Positions 1 through 11,503 of a stretch of DNA of 64,000 bases are shown piece after piece. Each line of letters opens with the position of its first letter. Position 1 is the stretch's first letter. Below the pieces are notes generated by a model that searched no databases, had not been told where the DNA came from, and saw only the letters and a program-made list of their open reading frames with translations. The translations under genes and the position numbers were made by a program. Source of the stretch: Phytophthora hibernalis (taxonomy: Eukaryota > Oomycota > Peronosporomycetes > Peronosporales > Peronosporaceae); contig JAAKBF010000078.1 of the NCBI GenBank assembly GCA_012656075.1, positions 62,001 to 126,000 of the forward strand, read 5' to 3'.

Positions 1-300
1 TCCAGGAGGATCGGTACGCGTTCACCCTTGGGTTCAACGGGGATTGTCCGAGCACGGCCACTGTGTCGATCGGCTCTTCTCACGCTGACACTGATCCTTG
101 TAATTGCTGCACTTTCCTTCTTCTCACCAAGGATGACATCGTCCTTTTCTTCCTCGTCAGTTTTCCCAGTTACTCTCGTGGCTGACGGCGACGTCAAAGC
201 TGTAGTCACTAGGAGCCTCGCGACTCCCACGACGCAGGCACCGACTCGTCTTTCGAGTCCTCGAAGCCCAGGTCGTTCATACCTGACGTGAGGACCAAAG

Positions 301-2123
301 CCGTCTAGTTCGCGCAGCTTCTCCTCCGAGACGACCAACTGGCACGGCCATGGTGCAGGAACCACCAGCGGCGCCGACTGTGGCTTGGGTGTAGTGTGGT
401 GCGCTTCGAGCACTGCGCTGTACGTGGGCGGGAGGCTATTCCTGGGCAGAATGTTGTACTTGGTGTTGTGGCCGCGGCCCGAGGGCCGCCGGCCACACCC
501 TTCTCGCGCTGACTGCGGATCATCTTGACGTCTTGCTGTTTAGGCGTTGGCTGATGTCGCGCTTCTCCTGCATCGGGTACTCGATGGCGAGCGCTTGTTC
601 GATCGAGATGTTGGCGTCGACGACTGGTTCTGCATGGCAACGCCGGTGTTCACGAACTTCATGACCTCATCGCAGATCTTCTTCTGCTGGCGCAGCGGCT
701 TCATGGCGTCATCGCTGTCAACGTCTGTCGGAACGATCTGTTGTGAGGGCAGCGGGGCGCTCGAGACCGATAGAGACAGCGGCTCGCAACGCGAGACTCA
801 AGGTCTTGGCTAGGTGCACGTGCGACTGCTCAGCTGATGACCGTAGCTCATGGCGAAGAACTGGCCGAAGACATACATGTCCAAGTTATTTTCAAAGACG
901 TTATACCCTCCGTCTAATCCACCGTAGGCGAAAGTATCGCCAGTAATGTGATGCCGTTAAGCACTGCTTGGTTTGACAGCTTATCACAGTCGACTGGGTA
1001 TCAGCCGCCGTAGTTGATAAACGTCGTACGTCACCGAGTAGATTTGGACGAGCGGAACGATCACCACCTTCTACAGATGAAAGGTATCGCTCGTATCGCA
1101 GAAAACGCACATGTTGCCACAGAAACTACTGCCAACAAATGTCCAAAGGTACTCGGAGCTCGAACTCGTTCCGTTCGAGGAAGAACCGCATACCCCATAC
1201 ATGTTACGCGCCACATTTTCCAGTGTCAACCCGTAGTAGATGGAAGTCTTTTAAGACGACGTCGATCACGAGGACTGTATCCTCATTTGATCCGTCAGGT
1301 TCAGCTTCTCCATCGATATTGCCGTGGCGTCCAGATCAAAGTGCTGGGCAACGAGGTGTTCGAGCTGCTCGAGCCCAATTCGTGACAGCTTCAATTCACT
1401 CGGAAGTCAAGTTGTCCACAGCGACCAGTACATTAAACAGCGCGGTAGTGGGGCCTTGACAGATGCGCGTTCCGTCTTCGGCATAGGTCCACCCGCCCGT
1501 CCTAATGGTAGTCGGTGGGAAACACGTCAAGATCGGTCCGACCGTCCGACTAGGAGCAGTTGTAGTGTCTTCTTTCTAGCACTGTCATGATGGAGCGGTT
1601 GATTTCTCGTGATCAACCGCTCCATCATGACAGTGCTATGAAGGAACAGGTCGACCATCGTTGCGATGTCAAAGTCATCGGGCCACTCCGTGTTGTCTTT
1701 GGCCTACGCGTACGAAATGGAGTATTCTGTGCGTCGGGAGAGGGGTCATCAAATTGAACTCCGTGTCCCGCTAATTCGAGTAGAAGCCGTAGACCACCGC
1801 GATGGATCCGAGGTCGTCCACGTTGATCGTTGCCAACTCTCTCCAGCGATGAAGCTGAATGGTGCGTTTTGCTGTCGGACGGCGTTCCTGAGGACGGTGT
1901 CACTTGGTCGTCGGACTCGTTCTTGAGCGCCGCTGCCTGGAGCTTCTCCAGCGTCGACTCGGACTTCTTCAAGTCGTCGAGGATCATGGTCGAGTTGAAG
2001 CCAACGGTACTGTTGGAGGACTCGAACCCGGATGCTGTTCCTTAGAGTGAGCACGAAGACGATAGGCACGACGAAGAGGATGACCGACCGGCAGGGCGCC
2101 GGCATCTCTGGCTTGATGTCCAC
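301..2123 (-). pseudogene. decayed gene for an unrecognised membrane protein
   Basis: Reading the minus strand from 2123 downward gives protein-like stretches that keep switching frame. There is a hydrophobic segment near the start (ILFVVPIVFVLTL), then a Ser/Asn-rich stalk with a short coiled part (around 1990-1900), then several stretches rich in Tyr, Phe and Cys between about 1300 and 850, and a Gln/Lys-rich tail. Stops and frame changes are spread throughout, so no single reading frame survives. The hydrophobic start followed by a long outside-like region would suit a membrane-anchored protein. I do not recognise the family. It ends against a perfect hairpin at 1578-1637 that interrupts the coding-like signal. 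Confidence 0.3.
1578..1637. repeat. perfect 26-bp inverted repeat with 8-nt loop
   Basis: The left arm 1578-1603 and the right arm 1612-1637 are exact reverse complements (26 of 26) separated by the loop TTCTCGTG. It lies inside the decayed minus-strand gene. Confidence 0.95.
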
Positions 2124-3029
2124 CGCTCGACGATACGCGCCCTCGCAATCCTCTCACTGGCTGTAGACGCACCTCTTGCAGAGGACAATCCCACTATACA
2201 CAGAGACCACACCCATCAGTCTCCCCACCAACACCAAGTCTACACTCAGCCATAGCCCGCACCTGACGACCTTGACCTTGATCCAGAACCAGCAGGCGTC
2301 GCAGTCAAGCACTCCGTCCTCGCTGTCGTCCGAGTTTTCCTGCAGAGAAATGTAACGTCAGATATCTCCCTCTTCCTCTGTAGCAGCTGCAACATGCACC
2401 TTAAGAATCAGGAACTGGTCGATCAGCTGGAACGTGCCTCGTCCTCCATCAACGCGCCCAGCTACGCCACTACCACCGCCGCCTTGCCGATGCCCGGCAC
2501 CTCCGTCAGGTCGCCCGAGAGCGGCGCGCGCGGAAGCTGGCCAGCCTCACGCGTATGAAGGCCGGGCACCGTAGATCTTGTTGTCGTAGTCGTCGTGACA
2601 GTAGCCCTTGGTGTACTTGTCGCTTGCCGTAGTCCTTGCGATCGTAGTCGTCACGCTTGCTGTCGTGGTCGTCGTGCTTGCGATCATGGCTGCGGCCTTG
2701 TCATCGGCAAGGCGGGGACTGTAGTGCTTATCGTGGGGGCGCTTCTTCGGGTGTCCGTAGGAGCCATCACCGGAGCCCATGTTGCGGCGCGATTCCACGT
2801 TCTGCGCCGCCGTGCAGGATCGAGGCTGTGGCGCACTTGGCCATCGCTTTAGCTTTTGGCTTTGGTCTCTAACTGTAAAGTTAGTGTGGTGTACAAAGAT
2901 CTCCTGTTGGTGGCGAGAACCCGTCATATCCGATCGTAAATGAAAAATTAGCCAGTAAAATCGCCGGCATATCTCCAATCCCTCTGAAATCGACTCAACA
3001 ATGATCACTCGGATCTTTTGAGAGGGGCC
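2124..3029. other. non-coding or decayed stretch with biased minus-strand coding-like sequence
   Basis: No intact gene is visible. On the minus strand, 2570-2700 reads as an Asp/Lys/Arg-rich repeat-like tract (alternating charged residues) and 2200-2530 reads as a hydrophobic, Trp/Val-rich stretch with stops. These may be upstream exons of the decayed gene at 301-2123, but the frame is broken and the assignment is a guess. Confidence 0.3.
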
Positions 3030-3159
3030 GCAGTATCATCGCCACAACTTGGTCCACACGCGCTCTGCGGCTGCCAGGTCTACAGCAGCCCCACCACTGG
3101 GTATAGCACCATCCTTCCTCACGTCTGCTCGTGGCAATCGCGCTTCAAGCACGCCGCGT

Positions 3160-3560
3160 CTCGCGACGAGGCCGTCGTGAACGACCACGCTTTCAACGAG
3201 CAGCTCGGGGCGTATCTTCCTTCCAAGGGCGGGGAGGCCACGGCGCAGTCGCTGCAATGGTAAACATTCTTCTACTACGAGATGAAGGCGTTGGTGGCAT
3301 GTTCCAGTCGCCAAGGAGTTCCTGCAGAGGGCCTAGAACGTGTCGGTGGACGTGATGCTACTGTCTTCTGGCCAGTTGCTGCTGCTCATGGACGCAGAAA
3401 CGTACCAGCAACTGGGCATTGTGTGCGACATTAGCTGCGAGCAGAAGGTCGCGAGCGTCTCCTCGTCCACGCGGTAGGCGAGCGCGAAGTCGACCACGAA
3501 GGGCCTGACAGCGCCTGAACGAAAGTGGATCGGTTTGAACATATTTCAGTTTCAATTTTG
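3160..3560 (+). pseudogene. possible RNase P/MRP subunit p40-like remnant
   Basis: Two plus-strand frames together give a stretch reading DVMLLSSGQLLLLMDAETY followed by QQLGI. This resembles the C-terminal part of Rpp40 proteins, where a 'valued Leu-rich strand, then ETYExLG' pattern is typical. An in-frame TAG (near 3331) and further stops break it. Rpp40 is a protein subunit of nuclear RNase P and RNase MRP. The similarity is short, so this is a weak call. It lies just upstream of another broken gene in the same orientation. Confidence 0.3.
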
Positions 3561-3572
3561 ACTCTGTGAAAG

Positions 3573-4010
3573 ATGGAGCGTCGTCGCCGCAGTCAATCCC
3601 GGTCTCTTCCACGTCGCAGTCGCTGGCCAGATCCAGGTCTCAGCCAAAGTCTGCAGGTAGATGCAAGCAACAGTCAGGCGATGAGGACAAGAAGACGCGC
3701 GACTTCTCCCACTTGGTCCAGTACGAAGACGTTCGACGAGTGTCTGGTTGTTTGTGAAGGACTGATCATTGACTGCTTCTAGGTGGGGCAAGCAGGAGGA
3801 TGAAGAGAAGGAGGAGGAACCTATGGAGGTGGAGAAGACCAACTTTGGACTCACTGGCGTGCTGGTCAAGGTCCAGAGACGGGAAGCATGCAGAACGGAG
3901 GGGTCCTCAAGTTCTTGGAGCCGCCCGAGGCTCGTCGGCCCACCAAGCGCTACCGGTTCTACGTGTTCAAGGACGACAAGAACGTCTTAAGGGTCAAAAT
4001 TGGTGCGAAC
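3573..4010 (+). pseudogene. truncated SNIP1-like FHA-domain protein remnant
   Basis: The sequence starts with an Arg/Ser-rich segment (MERRRRSQSRSLPRRS), then an apparent intron ending TTCTAG near 3782. A charged stretch WGKQEDEEKEEEP and then NFGLTGVLV follow, and after a frame break EPPEARRPTKRYRFYVFKD. This order (RS region, acidic/Lys linker, NFGLSG motif, EPPEAR-P-KRWRLY-FK start of the FHA domain) is that of SNIP1/DDL proteins, which bind phospho-threonine and act in splicing and small-RNA metabolism. The rest of the FHA domain is missing because the YR retrotransposon begins at about 4011. A frameshift lies between 3870 and 3890. It is a non-functional fragment. Confidence 0.6.
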
Positions 4011-4217
4011 TTGCGGTTCTTGTCGGCATCGACAAGAACGGTAGTTTCTTGTAGTGAAGGAGTTCAGACAAGACCAAAACCTCCGATTTCGAGGAGCGCG
4101 CGTTCGGGTTGCAGCTTGTCCGGCAGAGGAGTTCAGCGGTCTGTGGTGTGGGCAAGCGCACCATTCGTAGCAACAAGCAAATAGTTCAGTTTTCAAGTTT
4201 CAAGCAGCAGCTCAAGC
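4011..4217 (+). repeat. A1 split direct repeat of YR retrotransposon
   Basis: About 207 bp nearly identical to 9924-10131, beginning around GGTTCTTGTCGGCATCGACA and ending CAGCAGCTCAAGCA. It contains a short hairpin (TTCTTGTCG/CGACAAGAA) at about 4018-4039. Confidence 0.9.
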
Positions 4218-4229
4218 AGTCAACTACCT

Positions 4230-6017
4230 TTAGCAGTCCTCCAGCAATGACCTCCTCGACGACGTCCTCGGCTTCATCAAGGGAGACCACAGACGCCACT
4301 GCCCTGTCTCGCACCCCGACACCGCCCAAAATGGCTTCAAGTGGAGTGGCATGTACGTCCAGCACCGGTTCCACCATCGGCAAGTTCCCCCGCTGTGGTT
4401 GGCCGTGCACCACCTCGTCCACCTGCGGCGTCGGTCGAGCTTCTGGGTGAGGCTTCCACTTCAGGTGGTGCTTCCGAAGCCAATGTGCCGCCTGCGGCCG
4501 ACATTATCGTCGTTGACGAAGGTGAGGCCTCTCCGCAGCCGCCAGAAGCTGCGATGTCTCCAAGTCGTGCCAGTTCTCGCCTCCGTGTAAAGCAGGTAGC
4601 TCGCACGCTACGAGCAACATCGCGCAAAGTCAAGCGGGTGGGACCCGTCAGTGGTGCGGCCCTTGCCGAGGCCCGCAAGAAGAAAAGGAAGGCCGGCACC
4701 CCAGCAAATGCCACTGCCCCATCCGTGCATGCAGCACCGGACAGTGTGTTGACTTGACCAACCACCTGCCCAGTCTTTCGACCACTCGACTTCAAGTCCG
4801 GCGGCATCGCGCGCTGAACCCAGTGCAACTGTTGTCACCTCCGATGTTGGCGATGGCTTTGAGGCAAGTTCCCTGTTCGCAACCTCAGGTCCACTGTCCA
4901 CCTTGATGCATACTGGCGGGTCAAGCAAAGCTCCAAGTGGACCGTGGCCATCCGCGGGCCCCGCCCAACCGCGCCAGCCTAATCTCTCTCCGCCATCCGC
5001 GCCATCCAACCTTGGCAAATTTGCACGCTCGTTCGTGCAGAACAAACCAACGAGCGGCACTACCGCACAACCGCAGCTGTCACTTGAGGGCAAAGTTGAC
5101 ATGCTGTTCGACCTGTTTACCAACCTACGCCGTGGTTTGCATGGAGTTGCAGGTGCTGGTGATGTGCAGCATAGGCAGTCGCAGCCCACACCACCAAGCG
5201 CGCCAGCACCTCCGGTGAGCAGCTGTGCCGGTATGCAGCCCGCCTACGGATCCGATGCTGTACAGGCTATTGTGCCTCCCACGATGTGGACCTTGCCAAC
5301 CCGTCCGACTTGCCACCCGCTGCACTTCGGCAGCTTCGCTGCACGAACTTCCAGCTTCCTCGAACGAGGGTGAAGGGCGAGTATTACCCGCCACAAGCGC
5401 ATCAGCTCGCCGCAAACCGCATGTTCCGCGACCTGAGCTCACAGCAAGGTACGTGGCTATCGCCAATGTCATTCGTACTGCATATTCGAGAGCTCGAGTG
5501 TGTGCGATTCGTTGCGTCGCCAGCCGTATTGATGGCGCTTTTCAGTGGTCGCCTCGGGTCGCGAGGATTAACTGTGAGGCATTTTCGCCCACAATCTGAA
5601 ATGGAGCATTTGCAGCGAGGTTCTACCAATGGCAACTTCTCCGCCGACTTTGGTGCTGCGGCAACCCTGCCGGTGACAGACGCGAGGTGCATGACCTACG
5701 AGGATCTGCTGGCGGCTATCGATGGTTTGATTTCGCTCAGCGATGCACTTTGGCTCGACCACGTCCGCCGACTGCTGTCACGCCTGAAGCGGTGTATCCA
5801 GACGAACATGGAGAGAGACAACAACATGCCTGAGCGCGTAAACCTGACGCTACTTTACGTGAACCTGTTTCTTGGAACGGCACTGGCTCAATTGCTCGTG
5901 GACTCGCCATACTGGTGGCGAGATTTCTGCGAAGCAGTCCGAGCTGTGGATTACCACAGTCAAGACTGGCAATCCGCATTGAATGGGCTTGCACTGCGTA
6001 TGACACCACCATCTTGA
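4230..6017 (+). pseudogene. gag-like ORF of YR retrotransposon
   Basis: This is the first gene region of the element. The 5' part (4341-4757) is Pro/Ala/Ser-rich with a basic patch (ARKKKRKAG), as expected of a disordered nucleic-acid-binding gag tail. The 3' part (5286-6017, 243 codons open) is a globular, helix-rich segment with Trp/Leu-rich C-terminus (SPYWWRDFCEAVRAVDYHSQ). The two parts are in different frames with a break around 5290-5370. No zinc knuckle is visible. The assignment as gag rests on position upstream of the RT and on composition, not on a recognised domain. Confidence 0.55.
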
Positions 6018-6465
6018 CCGGCCCATCGCCGCCATCTCGCCGAGAAACCGTTCCGCGGTTCGACGTCTCGCCCGCCGATTATGCCGGAGCCAATCCGGAG
6101 ATTAATTTCTCGTGATGACGAAGGCCGTGAACCGTACCTCCGGTTCCTCGCAGGTGGCATGTGCTATGGTGGTAGCGCTGAGCGCTGTCCTCACCATAGT
6201 CGCACCCACCGCTGGAACGACCGCCTACCACGAGACCTGCAGGAGTACCTGGACCGCTACTACAAACCTGAACGTCGCTAACCCAACCGCCGCCGTCACG
6301 AGTGAGGTGGCCGAGGCTCTGCCAGTTCGTCGGCGCTTCGGTACATATGCAATACCACTCTAAATACATTACGGTTTGGTACTGCAAACGAACACACTAC
6401 ATCATCCGGCCTAAGCCGGTGGCCCTCTGCCCGTCCTATGCACGACAGTTCGGTCTCTGCGCCTC

Positions 6466-8677
6466 GTGCTGCGGCTGATGTCTGCACGACAATGCAGACA
6501 CGCAAAAAGGCACCCCATGGTCCTACGAACACGTTCGCGTCGCCCATGGTACGCTATCGTCGTCCAAGTCATCCAAGGCACTCTTGTACAAACTCGGCAA
6601 CGCGCCTCGACGGGTCCACATCGTGGTGCAACATACGATTCAGCGTTAGGACCCGCGGCGTTGTTGAGTCACCCAACCAGCGACAGTCAGACAGCCATCA
6701 CAGACACAACAGTTAGTGGGTCAAGTGGCAGCGAGCCTTCAATATCGGAGATACAACCATGCGGTTGCACACGCCGGGTCCGAAGTGCGCGCCAGCGTTC
6801 TGCTCCAAACCCCGTAGTCACGACTCAGCTTGCGAGGAACGCGGAAGCCCGGGCAGGACTTTGGGAGCAATTACGCCTGCGTACCATCAACGCTGCACTG
6901 TGCACTGTGGAAATTTCCTTGCCGGCAGCGTCGCCGAAGACGATTGAGGGGTCACCCTCGCTTAACAAAGCGCTCCAAAGTGTGCTATCTGAGTTTGTAC
7001 GTCGGACGGACATCAAACTTCCGCGGTTTATCGAGCTCATGCGCGGTCAGACTACCGATGACTATCGTCCGAATAAGCAGATGCTTCCCGACGTTATCCG
7101 CCGCGCCTGTGCGGGTTATCGACACCTCGACGCTTTACTGGAGATTACCAAGTCGGGTGTTCGGGCGCCCTTGCAGAACACGCTACCGCGACAATAGTCG
7201 TATCCATCCAACCACAAGTCCGCGGACGAACGGTACCCGGTTCTCATCAAAAACATTGGCAAGGAACAAGACACTTCACGCTGTCTGGTTCTTGATCTGG
7301 ACATTCTGAAACGTTGGCCAGAAGTGCTCATGAGCCCGTTTGGTGTCGTGGACAAAGGAAACAGCAATCCGCTTACCACCGGTAGGGTCATCCATGACCT
7401 TTCCTTCTCTGATGGTTTGTCAGTTAATGATGTGACCGATACGGACAATATTTGCACGCCCGAGTATGAAAATTGCGATAGAATCGCCGCTGAGATCATC
7501 CATCAGCAGGACCAACATCCAGAGGCCGAGATTCAACTGCAGGCAGGCGATGTGGCCTCCGCTTTCCGCAACGTATGTACCATAGCACAAGTGCGTACCT
7601 TTTGGTGGCCGTCTTGTGCAAGACAATGCTCTGGTGATTGACACGTCTGCAGCATTCGGTTAGTCGGGCTCGCCTGCCAGCTACGGTATCGTTGGTGGAG
7701 CTATTGAGTACGTCCATGGAAGCTCCGCAAACACTTACAGACCGACGGGTCCCTTTAACTACTCCTGGGTGGACGATCATATCAACGTTGTCGCGGATAT
7801 CAAAGACAACTGTAACAACGTGGAACACTCACTACGTCAAGCTATGCTAACAGTGCTCGGTCATGATGCTATCAACGAAGACAAATTCACGCCGTGGCGA
7901 ACGCGACAGCCTGTTTTGGGCCTCGTCTTTGATTCTGTCGAGAAGACTGTGGCTATGCCCGTCTCAAACATTAAGAAAGCTCGTGACTGCGTTCAGACCG
8001 CTCTGGCGTCGGACACTCTGAGCCGAACGGACTATCGATCTCTTCTGGGCCGGCTACGCCATGTAGCCACCTGCGTCCGACCTGCTCGCCCCTTCATCCA
8101 ACGTCCCCGTCAACAAGAACGTCACCTCCGACGGTGGCAGCAAGTTTCGGTCTCAAAAGACATGAAGCAAGATCTTCTCTGGTGGTCCATCATTCTAGAC
8201 TCGCCGCTGCTGAATGGGGTCCCTCTTCAATACTTTCATAACAACCCCTTCAGACGTGATCGTTGAGATGGATGCCTCTGACAGTGGCATCTGTGCTCTC
8301 GTTGAGGTGAACGCCGTGGTGCTAAGCTACCATTTCAGCCCCGCTGAGAAGCAACTCATCGAATCAACGAAGACCGATCCAGCGGTGGGTTTCGATATCA
8401 ATTATCGAGAGCTATTGTCCTGTGCGTTTGCTGTACAGGATTGGGGCCAACAGTGGTGTACTTCCCGGAGCGGTGGCGGCAAGAAATCGGTGCATGTCCA
8501 TTTCGAATTAACAATACGTCCGCTGTAGCTTGGCAAAACAAAATGTCGTCATGTAACACAAGGGCTCAAACCATTATCCGGCTACTTGAGCATTGGGAGT
8601 TAAAGTTTGGCCTCCGTTTTCGTCATCGCACGTGGCTGGCGCGGAGAATCGGAAAGCTGACGCAGACTCTCGAATGA
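6466..8677 (+). pseudogene. reverse transcriptase-RNase H of YR retrotransposon
   Basis: RT motifs appear in order across several frames: MSPFGVVDKGN, RVIHDLSFSDGLSVND, AGDVASAFRNV, the catalytic WVDDHI near 7765-7785, then a thumb region with LLGRLRHVATCVRPARPF. RNase H follows with EMDASDSGICAL (8265 on), INYRELLSCAFA and the final DAD/H-like region near 8640. The open frame 6466-7197 ends at an in-frame TAG after 'LPRQ', and further frame breaks occur near 7610-7640, 8250 and 8500. The 'SPFGVV...RVIHDLS' and 'VRPARPF' signatures are those of DIRS/Ngaro RTs. Confidence 0.85.
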
Positions 8678-8719
8678 ACAGCAGTCGAGTTATGGCTGCT
8701 CTATTTGATAAACTAACGC

Positions 8720-9795
8720 ATGGTTGGACGCAGGTTACACCCCCTCGGATGTTTTGGCTCTGGAGGTGACTTGGCTTACTATCTCCGAGCACACTCTGTG
8801 GCGGCAATAACATACACCAAGTACATCAGCGCACTGATATCTTGGTATGTGTGGTCTACCCGACGTGGAATCCAACCTTCGATGCTGGGATACTCAACGG
8901 TTGAGCAGATCCAGTTTATTACCGACTTCATTATTCACGGTTTCCAGTACGGCTTCGGCTCGGGTCGACCTGAGCGCGACAGTACTATTGCTAGTACGCT
9001 ACATGGTATCATGCACTTCTTCCACGCCGCGGCTCTCCAGTTCCCCAGCGACCATCCACAAATTCGCTTGCTACTAAAAGGGATATACCGCCTCGACTCG
9101 CCCGTGCGTCACAAGGCACCGGTATCTCTACAACTACTAGAGTACTGTTTTGGCTCTCTCGACATGTCAAACCCTTCCGACCAAGCTCTCTGGTTTTTGT
9201 GTCTGTCATTTTTCTTTCTGCTTCGGCGCTCGGAAATTGCCGCCGAAGGACAGAGATTTTCGTGGTTTGCGCTTAAGGCACAAGACATCGCCGTGTTAAG
9301 CAGCTCTGGGGCTACAACAATCTAAGCTCACGAAGCGGAGTCTGTACACATCCGCCTGAAAGGATCGAAAACCAATCAACGTGGCACGCCGACACTCCGA
9401 ATGATGAACCGCTCGGGTCACCGGTTCCTGTGCCCTGTGTTCGGGGCCTTTGCATCCTCAAAGCACATCGTGGTCTACCACAGAATATACCGGCGGCCGT
9501 GTTCTTCAACACAACTGGCAAGCTCGATTGCATCTCGTCGGGGAAGTTGACAACTTCGATCCGTCAAGCAGCATCAAGGCTCGGAAACAATCCTGCGGAA
9601 TTCAGTGCACATTCGCTGCGCGCCGGAGGCGCAACCCATATGTACCGGGCTGGCGTCGATGCGCTTACCATCCAGTTTCACGGACGGTGGGCATCCGACA
9701 CGTTCAAGCAATACACAAGACTATGCAAAGAATCTGTGCAGGGACTCGCCACCAAGATCGTGTCTGCTTCAACGATCATGCACCGACTTCAGTGA
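8720..9795 (+). pseudogene. tyrosine recombinase of YR retrotransposon
   Basis: The lambda-integrase-type domain carries the expected catalytic set: first Arg in FFLLRRSEIAAEG (about 9225), His-x-x-Arg in HSLRAGG (about 9610), a His/Trp in FHGRWASDTF, and the nucleophile Tyr in FKQYTRLC (about 9712). The gene is split between two frames (8720-9325 and 9430-9795) with a stop in between near 9325. The enzyme would insert the circular cDNA of the element into the genome. Confidence 0.85.
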
Positions 9796-9815
9796 GGGCT
9801 TACATAATCAACCAT

Positions 9816-9923
9816 TCTCTAGGGGTTTTCAACTCGTCCTAAGATTGAGTTGAAGTTGATTTCGTAAGCTCTCCCTAAATACAAATTTCGAGTGTTTGTC
9901 CCCACGACGGTATCTACGAGGAA
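9816..9923 (+). repeat. B1 split direct repeat of YR retrotransposon
   Basis: About 108 bp repeated at 10140-10242 (core CCTAAGATTGAGTTGAAGTT, ending GGTATCTACGAGGAAA). B1 has about 9 extra bases (TCCCCACGAC-like) before the final segment. Confidence 0.85.
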
Positions 9924-10131
9924 ATTGTGGTTCTTGTCGGCATCGACAAGAACGGTAGTTTCTTGTAGTGAAGGAGTTCAGACAAGGCCAAAACCTCCGA
10001 TCTCGAGGAGCGCGAGTTCGGTTTGCAGCTTGTCCGGCAGAGGAGTTCAGCGGTCTGTGGTGTGGACAAGCGCACCATTCGTAGCAACAAGCAAATAGTT
10101 CAGTTTTCAAGTTTCAAGCAGCAGCTCAAGC
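9924..10131 (+). repeat. A2 split direct repeat of YR retrotransposon
   Basis: Second copy of the A repeat. It differs from A1 at a handful of positions and carries the same internal hairpin. Confidence 0.9.
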
Positions 10132-10139
10132 ACCCACCG

Positions 10140-10242
10140 CACCACTCCCTAGGGTTCTCAACTCGCCCTAAGATTGAGTTGAAGTTGATTTCGTAAGCTC
10201 TCCTGAATACAAATTTCGAGTGTTTGGGTATCTACGAGGAAA
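10140..10242 (+). repeat. B2 split direct repeat, right end of YR retrotransposon
   Basis: Second copy of the B repeat, and the inferred right end of the element because similarity to B1 stops after GAGGAAA. Confidence 0.8.
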
Positions 10243-11503
10243 GCGTCGTTTCCCAACTAAGTTCGATTTTATGCATAAAAAGTATGAAACAGTGGTCCCA
10301 ATAGCACAAATAACACACCAAAACTTGCTCATTCGGGGTAGTAACCACCTGAATACAACGCAGATTATCGTGGAAAGCCAAGTCGATCCATACAGGGCAA
10401 AATCGTAAGCATTTGGAAGCTCGGGGACTCCTGTAAGGAGAACAAGGCTGCAAAATGATGAAAATGCGTCAAAATGCCTGTTTAACTTCAAATTTGTATG
10501 GGCCTTTATGTATTTTTCATGTTATAGTGCTACATCAGCGGCACCAACAAATGCATATATGATACAAGCTAACGCTTCTCGTTCTTTTGGTGTGCCCTGC
10601 AGTGCATGACGCCACTTTTCATGAAGTTATAGGCATATCAAAAAGTGGTCCGGACTCTGGCGCACGGATATAGTGGTGGTGTTTGTTGGCATTAACTATT
10701 TATGTAGTAATGTATGAAAGTGTCTGCAATTGTGTTCATTCCTGACTCGAACTGCAGGTTGGAATGGCAATCTTCGCTTACAGATCGCACTGAACAAAAT
10801 GTACGCAACGAACTGCGAACTATGCGTGCAACCACTTGGCAATATCCCAGCGAGCTCTTTCGCGTTGGTAGTTGATATATGTGTAACCATCCCAACGCTT
10901 ACAGCCTGCATTGGCCCGACGCATACCGTATTCTGATCCCACAGTTCAACTGTACCGAACACGGCGCCGAACTTCAGAACACGCCATTTCAACTTCAGAA
11001 ATCGTCAAAGCAGGCAAGATGAAAGCGACCGCAACAACAAAGAGAAGAACAGTAACGTGGTTCAGCCAGATAAGGATTCGGCCCCATGCAAAGCAGGACG
11101 ACTCCGCTTGACGACACGGTATCATTTTCCCATCTCGCTTTTCATTCACTCGTCGGGCTCCATTGTAAGTGGCGTTCTATCATTGGCCAAATTACATTCA
11201 TAAAGGCTAATTACTGTCCACCACATGTACCCATCTGTGTACGGTCCAGCTACTGCCACCGACCCGGCATCTGAGAAATGATAGCGACCGTCATGCAAGT
11301 GTAGTGTGCTACTATACCAGCAGCATTCACTTTCTCATCTGCTGGTTGCAAGCCGCTCGCCATTTGCTCGTCCCAATACCAAGCGATCCCACCACCGCCT
11401 GGTATCCATCCACTTGCAGGGCCAAATATACCGACCACCCGACGTGATACCGTCAACTGCAGTAGGAACGTCCACGTGGGTTCACCTCTCGGTCTCAATT
11501 AAA
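10243..11503. other. intergenic region with possible lipase promoter
   Basis: No gene is supported. The 3' end holds pyrimidine-rich start-site-like sequence (CTTTTCATTCACTCGTC near 11137 and GCATTCACTTTCTC near 11323) resembling the oomycete initiator. Either would give a 5' leader for the lipase start at 11504. Confidence 0.4.

Larger units (their letters stand above)
4011..10242 (+). mobile_element. Ngaro/DIRS-type tyrosine-recombinase retrotransposon (degenerate)
   Basis: About 6.2 kb with gag-like, reverse transcriptase-RNase H and tyrosine recombinase genes in that order. Its ends are not LTRs but split direct repeats: A1 (4011-4217) before the genes, and B1 (9816-9923), A2 (9924-10131), B2 (10140-10242) after them. 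This A1-ORFs-B1-A2-B2 layout is diagnostic of the Ngaro/PAT branch of the DIRS order, which integrates with a tyrosine recombinase through a circular intermediate and makes no target-site duplication. All three genes carry stops or frame breaks, so this copy is dead or badly sequenced. It interrupts a SNIP1-like remnant on its left. Confidence 0.85.

Noticed and set aside
11306..11503. 66-codon extension at the start of the lipase frame
   Set aside because: The composition is unlike coding sequence, and the ATG at 11504 has a better context. Initiator-like sequences lie within this stretch, so it is more likely promoter/leader.
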